Below are positions 1 to 6,879 of a stretch of DNA of 27,950 nt, piece after piece. Made by a program: the position numbers and the translations under genes. The DNA comes from a virus. Position 1 is the first letter of the stretch; the number at the start of each line of letters is the position of its first letter. Location of the stretch: the IMG/VR virus record IMGVR_UViG_3300042310_000537, positions 1 through 27,950 of that record. One strand, 5' to 3'. The notes beneath the pieces were generated by a model, which was not told the origin of the DNA, made no database searches, and saw only the letters and a list, made by a program, of their open reading frames with translations.

Positions 1-155
1 TGTATGTAAGGATTGTTTAAGAATATCTCTGGGAAAGAACATACTACGATGAGTTTTCTATCTGGATATTTTTTGTAAATGTTTTTAAGGATTGCTGTTG
101 CAGCTACATTTTTACCTAGTCCACCTTCTACGTGGAAAATAACGAATTTGTCCAT
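1..155 (-). CDS. Likely glycosyltransferase (GT-B/heptosyltransferase-like), N-terminal fragment
   Basis: Only the first 51 codons are in the window; the gene runs off the left edge. The translation begins MDKFVIFHVEGGLGKNVAAT and continues through KYPDRKLIVVCSFPEIF. A hydrophobic first strand, a glycine-rich loop (GGLGKN), a helix and a second strand ending in a PE motif resemble the first Rossmann unit of family-9-type (ADP-heptose:LPS) glycosyltransferases found in some phage genomes. The glycine loop also recalls P-loop/ParA proteins, but the Lys is followed by Asn rather than Thr/Ser, so nucleotide hydrolysis is less likely. The start is the first ATG, behind an A-rich leader with no Shine-Dalgarno. 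It lies 65 bases downstream of the 860-aa fibre gene. If the call is right, it could glycosylate virion fibres or alter host surface glycans; this is inference. Confidence 0.5.
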   Translation of the reverse strand, partial: MDKFVIFHVEGGLGKNVAATAILKNIYKKYPDRKLIVVCSFPEIFLNNPYI

Positions 156-180
156 TTATAACTTTTTAATGTTTTATAGA

Positions 181-188
181 AATAAATA
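181..188 (-). promoter_or_regulatory. Weak ATATTTATT motif before the glycosyltransferase-like gene
   Basis: Coding strand reads GTATATTTATTTC, one mismatch from the core, 26 bases before the ATG in the 65-base gap after the 860-aa fibre gene. Less certain than the exact copies. Confidence 0.3.
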
Positions 189-220
189 TACGAAAAATAA
201 TTTAGAATACCAAAATTAAA

Positions 221-2803
221 TTAAGATATTCCTAAACAACTTTCTAATAATTTAATTTTACATTGTTGTTCTTGCATAGCTTTTACCGTCAATGCCAATA
301 TTCCATTGTAATCTAAACCCAAATACTCATTCTCCGATTCATTTCCAGTTACAAAATTAGGTAACACTTCTTTTACTTCTTGAGCAATAAATCCACTTTT
401 AGAAATAGTAGGATGTTCAATCATATTATATGACTTCGGAACTAATTGTAATAGTTTTTCAGTAGCATTATAATTTATTATTTGAATATTTTCTTTTAAT
501 CTCACATCGGAAACATTAGAACCGGCAAAAGAATAATTACCATTATTTTGAACTCTGTGCAAATTAGTTTGACCTCGATATAAATTCATTTCATCGGTAA
601 TCCCCGCTACACCCGGTCTATGTCTACCTATAAACCAAGATATGTCATTAGCTGCGGTGTACATATTAATACCTATTATAACATTATCCTCGGCACCCAT
701 TTCAAGTCTTGCATCTCCTGATAAACTAGATTTAATAGTAAATTGCATATGATTAGGTGCAACAATTGTTACTTTTCCGTTTGAACATATTCGCATACGC
801 TCGGTAGGAGTTGCCGCTCCCGCTTGAGTAAACCATCTAAAATTACCTCCGGATGTAAATGTACCTCCTCCTGCAATTTTAAAATCAACATTGTCTGAAG
901 TTTCCCCTGAACCAAAATTATAGGTTGTACCCAAATAATTCATGTAAGCATAATAGCTCGTGTTTGTCCCTGCGTGAGTACTAATTTCTCCTGCAACTTG
1001 TAGTTTATTTGAAACGGTAGTAAAACCAATTCCCACTCTTTGATTAGTTCCATCAATAACCATAATATCACAAGTGGTAGTACCATTATTAGTGGCAAAA
1101 TATATATCCCCAAAGGCCGAAGAATGTTTGTTTTGACCTATTATATATAAAGCTCCACCATTTCCACTAATCCATCCACCTTGACATAAATTTGAAGTTC
1201 TTTTAAAATAGATTCCTTCACTTGTTGGTGTACATCCTGCTCCAACAACTGTCATTATGGGTGTTACCGCCAATCTAAATTCAGGATAACTAAATCCAAC
1301 TGTTCCTATTGTTGCACAGTTTGATATTAGTAAATTTGGAGCACATACTTGACAAGCAAAACAAGATATACCTGTGCTCGTAATACGCATTCTTTCAGTA
1401 CCTGAACCAACTGAGTTGGTGTTAAAAATTAAATTATCCCCAATTATACGAAGATTTTCACCTGCTCCTGTATCACTAGCACCTTTAATTGTTATTATTG
1501 AATCGTCATAAGTAACAATAAACCTTCTAGTATTTACAAGTGTGACATCTAACTTTCCTACTGGTGTACAAGTTCCTATACCAACATTACCATTACTAAT
1601 AATACGCATTGCTTCCGTAGGAGAGCCTGCGCTCGGTGATACACTAAATGATAATCCGGTATTTGGTCCTCCTCCACCAATAACATAACTACCGGCTAAA
1701 TCAATTAAACTATTTTTTGCTCTAATTAATAATTGTGTACCATTTGTACTTGCTTTATAAAAATTTGCAATAGTATCAAATGTAGAATCACCTGTTGATG
1801 CTTTCTTTACATCTAATTGATATCCTTGGTCTGCCCCTCCTATACTTAGTGTGGATGCGGCGGTTATTGTGTTTCCGAAACAAGATGTGCCTGTTGTAAT
1901 TAAATTATTTTTAACACAAGTTGTAGTTCCATTATCAAAAATACAACTATCTACTAAATGTTCTTTGCCGGTACCTTTTGGAATTATATTAGAAGTCAAA
2001 TATGTTTCATTACCTAAACTATCGTAAGTTTCAGGACCTAATACAAAGTGTGAAGATGTTACATTGGTTCCGTTTCCTCTATGAACGAATACAAACTCAT
2101 CATGTACCGAATCGTATAAGAATGATCCTGAGCCTCCAATTGAGCCACTATCTATTATCGTCAAACCTGCAAATCTAACTGATGGGTTTGCCGTATTTAA
2201 TTGTACTATATTTGTACCAATACTTACTGAACTTGCACTTATATATTGAATAGACGAACTACCTTGTACAATTAAGTCATTTGCAATATAAACACTTCCA
2301 CTAAAGACTTGTGTACCATAGAATTGATTAGAACCAGTAGTTGCGTATGAACCTGTTTTTGAAATAAGTGATGAAGTTACATCTGCTAATATTGTATTTT
2401 TAGTATCTAAACTTCCAGTATATGTTCCTAATGTTGTAAACTTTGTATCGTTACTTGATGTGTAATTATTTATATTACTTATAGAAATGTCAACACTACT
2501 ACTCTTTGTTTCTAAATTGGACAAACGTGCAATATTAGATGCAGTTACAGAGTTGATATTACTTATTGATATATCTACACTTGCTGATTTTGTTTCTATG
2601 TTAGTCAAACGAGTTAATGTAGATGATGTAACTCCACTTAATGTTTCAAATTTAGCATCTGACGAACCAGTTGATGCTTGTACAGTTATCAATTGTGTTG
2701 AAACGGACTGACTTAATCCAGTTATGTTTATTCCATTAACTGTACCTGTTATATCTCCTGATACTTGTAATGATCCTGTTACTGTTGGGTTGTACTGTAG
2801 CAT
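221..2803 (-). CDS. Tail fibre with coiled-coil shaft, shared linker, Cys-rich tip and C-terminal S74 chaperone
   Basis: 860 residues. Order: short N-terminus (MLQYNPTVTGSLQVSG), Ser/Thr-rich coiled coil with two 28-residue repeats (about residues 50-115), the linker shared with four other genes (151-301), then beta-repeats including GNVGIGTCTP. The C-terminus is a peptidase S74 intramolecular chaperone of endosialidase: SDVRLKENIQ begins at residue 765, with the Ser-Asp autocleavage pair at 765-766, followed by the conserved GFIAQEV segment. In that family the chaperone drives trimer folding and is then cut off. Cysteines are absent from residues 1-286, while about 14 lie in 287-860, including CFACQVCAPN. 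It sits alone between the 82-aa gene and the glycosyltransferase-like gene, with an ATATTTATA motif 23 bases upstream. A host-binding role is inferred. Confidence 0.9.
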   Translation of the reverse strand: MLQYNPTVTGSLQVSGDITGTVNGINITGLSQSVSTQLITVQASTGSSDAKFETLSGVTSSTLTRLTNIETKSASVDISISNINSVTASNIARLSNLETKSSSVDISISNINNYTSSNDTKFTTLGTYTGSLDTKNTILADVTSSLISKTGSYATTGSNQFYGTQVFSGSVYIANDLIVQGSSSIQYISASSVSIGTNIVQLNTANPSVRFAGLTIIDSGSIGGSGSFLYDSVHDEFVFVHRGNGTNVTSSHFVLGPETYDSLGNETYLTSNIIPKGTGKEHLVDSCIFDNGTTTCVKNNLITTGTSCFGNTITAASTLSIGGADQGYQLDVKKASTGDSTFDTIANFYKASTNGTQLLIRAKNSLIDLAGSYVIGGGGPNTGLSFSVSPSAGSPTEAMRIISNGNVGIGTCTPVGKLDVTLVNTRRFIVTYDDSIITIKGASDTGAGENLRIIGDNLIFNTNSVGSGTERMRITSTGISCFACQVCAPNLLISNCATIGTVGFSYPEFRLAVTPIMTVVGAGCTPTSEGIYFKRTSNLCQGGWISGNGGALYIIGQNKHSSAFGDIYFATNNGTTTCDIMVIDGTNQRVGIGFTTVSNKLQVAGEISTHAGTNTSYYAYMNYLGTTYNFGSGETSDNVDFKIAGGGTFTSGGNFRWFTQAGAATPTERMRICSNGKVTIVAPNHMQFTIKSSLSGDARLEMGAEDNVIIGINMYTAANDISWFIGRHRPGVAGITDEMNLYRGQTNLHRVQNNGNYSFAGSNVSDVRLKENIQIINYNATEKLLQLVPKSYNMIEHPTISKSGFIAQEVKEVLPNFVTGNESENEYLGLDYNGILALTVKAMQEQQCKIKLLESCLGIS
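1901..2353 (-). repeat. Shared fibre linker, copy in the 860-aa gene
   Basis: A 151-codon block from GSYATTGSNQFYGTQVF to GTTTCVKNNL (residues 151-301). It shares very high protein identity and long identical DNA runs with the copies in the 758-, 811-, 906- and (less so) 1126-aa genes. Confidence 0.9.
2467..2650 (-). repeat. 84-bp repeat encoding coiled-coil units (860-aa fibre)
   Basis: Two units with 84-base spacing (TTTGTTTCTA at both) encode NLETKSSSVDISISNIN and NIETKSASVDISISNIN. The second unit is diverged at its N-terminal side. Confidence 0.8.
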
Positions 2804-2825
2804 TTAGTTAGTCCGATTTGTTTTG

Positions 2826-2833
2826 TATAAATA
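2826..2833 (-). promoter_or_regulatory. ATATTTATA motif before the 860-aa fibre
   Basis: Coding strand reads GAATATTTATACAAAAC, 23 bases before the ATG and eight bases after the 82-aa stop. Confidence 0.5.
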
Positions 2834-2841
2834 TTCTTTAA

Positions 2842-3090
2842 TTAGTTTATACCATTAGTTAATGAAGCAAGATATTCTGCAATTACTTCCTCTGTCCAAA
2901 TTGCATTTGCAATTGCTTGAACTTTTGAATCTTCGTTTGAAACATCTTCTCCTGGATGTTTTACGTGTCTATGGAAGGATTTAGAAATTTCTACTCCATC
3001 TCTTTCAATGATAGTAGCCGTTCTTATTTGAATAGAACCATTTTCTACTACTTCTATTTGATCTACTTTTGTTGTTTCCGTTAATGCCAT
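2842..3090 (-). CDS. Small hypothetical phage protein downstream of the 758-aa fibre
   Basis: 82 residues starting MALTETTKVDQIEVVENGS. It looks soluble: a beta-rich N-terminal half (IQIRTATIIERDGVEIS) with a basic, His-containing stretch (SFHRHVKHPGED), then a helical C-terminal half (AIANAIWTEEVIAEYLASL). No signal peptide, membrane segment or cysteine is seen. It starts 12 bases after the stop of the 758-aa fibre gene and has no ATATTTATA motif of its own, so it is probably cotranscribed and possibly coupled with that fibre. Small genes also follow other fibres here (65, 88 and 115 aa), so an assembly or accessory role is possible but unproven. No family is recognised with certainty. Confidence 0.75.
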   Translation of the reverse strand: MALTETTKVDQIEVVENGSIQIRTATIIERDGVEISKSFHRHVKHPGEDVSNEDSKVQAIANAIWTEEVIAEYLASLTNGIN

Positions 3091-3102
3091 GTTTTTAATT
3101 TA

Positions 3103-5379
3103 TTATACGTTATAAAATATTTCTCCAATTATCCAACTATTATTCTGCAATTGAGAGGTATTCCAATTAGTATCTCCATTATCGGCTATTCTACCATACA
3201 AATTGGCATCATTTCCACCCTTATATAATCTTGCTCTTTGTGCATAATCTGCAGTTGCTAAATTTCCAGTACTTACACTTACATTTGGTTCTTGGTAAGA
3301 TCCCCAGGCTGCAGCTACAAATGGTAAACCTGATATCGTTACGGTACCCGATTGTCCGCTAATTGATGTAATTCTAAAACCCCATCTTACAAATACATAG
3401 TTTCCTACTCTAATATAAGAACCTGATCTGTAGTCATAAGATACTGTTGCTTGTTGTAATGAGGGTGTCCAAGAACCTTCTTCGTAATAGTTTAATTGTC
3501 CTGATCCATTTCCAAATTTAACTCCAAATGGAGTGCAAACTAAACCATCTGTATTAATTGTCAATCTATTTGAACCAACATTATTATCGTAAATTCTAAA
3601 TAGTTTTGTTGTATTTCCTGTTGAACCAAGTAGTCTCCATGAACCGGCACCTCCACCGGTATTACACATCCAAATATCCGATTCATCTCCTATTGCCATT
3701 ATTTGTTGAGAACTAGCTCTTCCTACCAACAATGGAGCACAAACTGTTTGAGAGAAACAAGACACATTATTATCTATTTTTAATCTTGCTGTATTACTTG
3801 TGCCTGTAAAAAAAGAAATATTATTACCACCACCAGCACCACAAGATATTAAAGATAATTGAGCACTTCCATTATAGTCGTTTGTTAAACCATAATATTC
3901 TGCAGTGGTTTTGAAAGTGTAAAACTTAGCAGCACATTGATATCCTTTACCATTATCAAAGAAATCAATACCACCATATCCACAATCAGATGTTCTGTAA
4001 TTTGTTAGAGGTACTATTGTACAACTCATACGAAGAGTTGTATGAGTAGCATCAGTTGATATTAAGTTAGGAGTACAAGTCGTATTAGAAAAACAAGATA
4101 TACCTGCTGAGGTTATAATAAAGTGGGGTGTTGAAGAACCGCCTGCTGCCATTTTAATAGCTCCACTAGAAAAATCATTCAATATTGCAATATCTCCTGC
4201 TACACTATTATATAAGTAAGTATTACTTGCTGTTGTAATTTTATAAGGTGTTGTAATTGAACCGAATTTACCTACAGCACCTGCACCTGCACCAGAATCA
4301 CTTGTATAGGATGTTTCAATATAAGCTCCTGTTCCGGCTGTTGTATTAGATATTATTAACCTTGTTAGTGAATTTTGGTTTACAGATATAGTTACATTAC
4401 CGTTAAATGTTCCTGAAGTTCCAGATATAGTACCTCCTGTAAAGGAAGGTGCACAAACTTGTCCGTCAAAACAAGCAGTACCCGTTATTACTAAATTGTT
4501 TTTAATACAAGTAGTTGTTCCATTGTCAAAAATACAACTGTCTACTAAGTGCTCTTTTCCAGTACCTTTTGATAATATATTTGTTGTAAGATAAGTTTCA
4601 TTACCCAAACTATCATATGTCTCTGGTCCTAATACAAAATGAGATGAGGTAACATTTGTACCATTACCTCTGTGAACGAATACAAATTCATCATGTACAC
4701 TATCATATAAGAATGAACCAGAACCTCCAATTGATCCACTATCTATTATAGTTAAACCTGCAAATCTAACTGATGGGTTTGCCGTATTTAATTGTACTAT
4801 ATTTGTTCCAATTGACACAGACGATGCAGAAATGTATTGTATTGAAGAACTACCTTGTACAATTAAGTCATTTGCAATATAAACACTACCACTAAAGACT
4901 TGTGTACCATAAAATGAGTTTGACCCAGTAGTTGCATAACTTCCAGTTGCTGCAATTAAAGAACTTGTTACATTTGTTAAGGTTGTCCATTTTGTATCAT
5001 TACTTCCTGTGTATTGGTTAATATTACTTATAGAAATGTCAACTGATGCTGACTTACTTTCTAAATTTGACAAGCGTGCAATATTGGAAGCAGTGACTGA
5101 ATTGATATTAGAAATACTTATGTCAACACTTGCAGACTTACTTTCTAAATTTGACAAGCGTGCAATATTGGAAGCAGTGACTGAATTGATATTAGAAATA
5201 CTTATGTCAACTGATGCTGACTTACTTTCTAAATTTGACAAGTCCGATGATACCGATGAAGAATATTGTATTGTATCATTAAATCCATAAATAGATCCAC
5301 TAAATGAACCTGTTAGTGATACATTTGAACCAGTTGATACTGTTGTTGTTCCTTTAAATTGTGCCGAATATATCTTCAT
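3103..5379 (-). CDS. Tail fibre with three-unit coiled-coil shaft, shared linker, Cys-rich tip and 'YYEEGSW' C-terminal module
   Basis: 758 residues. After a unique N-terminus (MKIYSAQFKGTTTVSTGSN), the shaft has 28-residue coiled-coil repeats, two of them almost identical in DNA. The shared linker is residues 146-296. The tip carries about 14 cysteines, including three C-x5-C motifs (CFDGQVCAP, CFSNTTCTP, CFSQTVCAP). The C-terminus (about 620-758) contains YYEEGSWTPSL, then GSYIRVGNYVFVRWGF and SGTVTISGLPF. This is a beta-sandwich module common at the ends of phage fibre proteins and a plausible receptor-binding head. There is no S74 domain, so the C-terminal architecture differs from the neighbouring 860-aa paralogue. 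An ATATTTATA motif lies 18 bases before the start, only two bases after the preceding gene's stop. Confidence 0.9.
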   Translation of the reverse strand: MKIYSAQFKGTTTVSTGSNVSLTGSFSGSIYGFNDTIQYSSSVSSDLSNLESKSASVDISISNINSVTASNIARLSNLESKSASVDISISNINSVTASNIARLSNLESKSASVDISISNINQYTGSNDTKWTTLTNVTSSLIAATGSYATTGSNSFYGTQVFSGSVYIANDLIVQGSSSIQYISASSVSIGTNIVQLNTANPSVRFAGLTIIDSGSIGGSGSFLYDSVHDEFVFVHRGNGTNVTSSHFVLGPETYDSLGNETYLTTNILSKGTGKEHLVDSCIFDNGTTTCIKNNLVITGTACFDGQVCAPSFTGGTISGTSGTFNGNVTISVNQNSLTRLIISNTTAGTGAYIETSYTSDSGAGAGAVGKFGSITTPYKITTASNTYLYNSVAGDIAILNDFSSGAIKMAAGGSSTPHFIITSAGISCFSNTTCTPNLISTDATHTTLRMSCTIVPLTNYRTSDCGYGGIDFFDNGKGYQCAAKFYTFKTTAEYYGLTNDYNGSAQLSLISCGAGGGNNISFFTGTSNTARLKIDNNVSCFSQTVCAPLLVGRASSQQIMAIGDESDIWMCNTGGGAGSWRLLGSTGNTTKLFRIYDNNVGSNRLTINTDGLVCTPFGVKFGNGSGQLNYYEEGSWTPSLQQATVSYDYRSGSYIRVGNYVFVRWGFRITSISGQSGTVTISGLPFVAAAWGSYQEPNVSVSTGNLATADYAQRARLYKGGNDANLYGRIADNGDTNWNTSQLQNNSWIIGEIFYNV
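4492..4944 (-). repeat. Shared fibre linker, copy in the 758-aa gene
   Basis: A 151-codon block (residues 146-296), GSYATTGSNSFYGTQVF to GTTTCIKNNL. It has a 53-base identical run with the 860-aa copy (4754-4806 against 2163-2215). Confidence 0.9.
5023..5243 (-). repeat. 84-bp tandem repeat encoding coiled-coil units (758-aa fibre)
   Basis: The block starting GACTTACTTTC recurs at 5051, 5135 and 5219, an exact 84-base period. The first two full units differ only in their last eight or nine bases. Each encodes 28 residues, or four heptads, of the type ARLSNLESKSASVDISISN. Hydrophobic residues fall at alternating 3- and 4-residue spacing, as in a trimeric coiled coil. Confidence 0.85.
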
Positions 5380-5396
5380 TTTTCTTTATTCTTTTG

Positions 5397-5404
5397 TATA
5401 AATA
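5397..5404 (-). promoter_or_regulatory. ATATTTATA motif before the 758-aa fibre
   Basis: Coding strand reads AATATTTATACAAAAG, 18 bases before the ATG. It is nearly identical over 14 bases to the copy at 2826-2833. Confidence 0.5.
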
Positions 5405-5406
5405 TT

Positions 5407-6873
5407 TTATTTTGTTTTAAGTTCGTCCAATTCTTTTCTTAATTTTTGAACTTCGGACAATAATACAATTGATAACTTTTCATAGTCAACATTTCTTACT
5501 ATCTTATTATCATCTTCATCTTTCAATATTGCTAATTCTGGATAAACTTCTGCAACATCTTCTGCTATTAAACCTATTTGTGTTCCTGACTTCAATTCTT
5601 TTCCTAAATGTTTCCAATGTTCTTTGTAATCGTATGATACAGGTTTTAATTTCATAAACATACAACTATCCGTATTGTATTCACAGATGCTTGTTTTGTA
5701 TTCTTTTGAGGAACCTGCTGCGTAGAATGCTCCGTTAACATTTAGTTTATATGCTCCTGGACATGCTGTATTAATTCCTACGCTTGCATTTTCCGTTATA
5801 AACATTGCATCTGTTTGACACGTATTATTAGTACAACTAAAAGCTATGCTAAAACTTTGTAATACACCAACATCTCCTGCAACTAATTTAATTCTCTTTC
5901 TATTGCTTGCTGTACTTGTATCGTCCATAAAAATATAAGGACTATCAGCAGTCATATGGAGTGTAGTTTCAGGATTGCATGTATTGATTCCTACGTTACC
6001 AGGTCTTGTGATTGTAAGCCTAGATTTTGTAGATGTAAAACAATCCATTACGTGTATATTACAATCGCTAAATTCGCCCATAAACCATCTATCATTACCA
6101 TTAAAGTCTTGAAATCTCATGCCTGAAGCTCCTGAAGATTTTCTTAGAGCAACTAAAGCATCATCAGCACTCTGTAATTCTAAAATGCCTCTTCCGCCCA
6201 CATGAGATCCATAAACATGTAATTTAACAGCAGGTGCAGTAGTACCAATACCCAAATTTCCTGTACTAGTAAGTCTCATTTTCTCAACAATACCATTTGT
6301 AGTATCACTAGTGTAAAATTGCATAGCACTTTGAGGAGTAGTTGATGTTCCACTCTCTAAAAGTACTGCAATTATCCCGGCTCTTTTTCCGCTGGAAAAA
6401 TTAGGGCCTGCCCAAGTAATAGTACCAACAGAACCTGCATTTGTGGTAGCTCCGCTTGTTAATATAACGTGCGCTTGTGCATTTGCGGTAATATTAGTAT
6501 TTGCAATTTCTAAAATTTTATTAGTTCCCCCATGACCGTAACCTTGAGGTGTACAAGTATTAATACCTACATCTCCAGTAGCATATGAAACTGAAAGCCC
6601 ATAGTTACCGGTATTTGCGTTCTGAATATGATAGTTAAATTGAGTGTCACTCATGCCTGCAAACCATCTCTCGTTTCCTTGATATTTCAATCTAAGTCTG
6701 GCATCCGCATTAGCAGAATCCAAATTCAATATTGATGAATCCGATGAAATTGCATTAATTATACCAAGACCTGATGTGTGAACTCCTACAATATGAAGAG
6801 CTGTACTAGGGCTTTCTGTTCCAATACCAATTCTATTAGAGACCGTCCAACATCCATTTACACAATATGCCAT
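5407..6873 (-). CDS. Shaft-less fibre tip protein: GIGT beta-repeats plus S74-like chaperone
   Basis: 488 residues. It begins at once with tip-type sequence (MAYCVNGCWTVSNRIGIGT) and lacks the coiled-coil shaft and linker of its neighbours. About five GI[GN]T-type repeats follow (GIGTESP, GINTCTP, GIGTTAP, GINTCNP, GINTACP), each leading into a strand such as KLHV or KLNVNG. About 11 cysteines are present. The C-terminus (from residue 387) is S74-like: GSSKEYKTSI, LKPVSYDY, IGLIAEDVAEVYPELA, then a helical end. The Ser at the cleavage position is followed by Lys rather than the usual Asp, so autocleavage may be altered. It starts only six bases after the stop of the 1126-aa fibre, with no promoter-like motif. 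It is probably translated from the same message and may complete or cap that fibre. Confidence 0.88.
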   Translation of the reverse strand: MAYCVNGCWTVSNRIGIGTESPSTALHIVGVHTSGLGIINAISSDSSILNLDSANADARLRLKYQGNERWFAGMSDTQFNYHIQNANTGNYGLSVSYATGDVGINTCTPQGYGHGGTNKILEIANTNITANAQAHVILTSGATTNAGSVGTITWAGPNFSSGKRAGIIAVLLESGTSTTPQSAMQFYTSDTTNGIVEKMRLTSTGNLGIGTTAPAVKLHVYGSHVGGRGILELQSADDALVALRKSSGASGMRFQDFNGNDRWFMGEFSDCNIHVMDCFTSTKSRLTITRPGNVGINTCNPETTLHMTADSPYIFMDDTSTASNRKRIKLVAGDVGVLQSFSIAFSCTNNTCQTDAMFITENASVGINTACPGAYKLNVNGAFYAAGSSKEYKTSICEYNTDSCMFMKLKPVSYDYKEHWKHLGKELKSGTQIGLIAEDVAEVYPELAILKDEDDNKIVRNVDYEKLSIVLLSEVQKLRKELDELKTK

Positions 6874-6879
6874 ATTCTA

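Noticed and set aside
5023-5243. CRISPR-like periodic repeat
   Set aside because: The 84-base period is in frame with a fibre gene and encodes whole heptads. There are no short palindromic repeats with unique spacers and no cas genes.
5009-5290. Open plus-strand frame over the coiled-coil repeats of the 758-aa fibre
   Set aside because: It is the antisense of the 84-bp repeats. Similar antisense frames appear over the same repeats in other fibre genes because Ser/Ala/Asp-rich codons avoid stops on the other strand. No leader or known motif.
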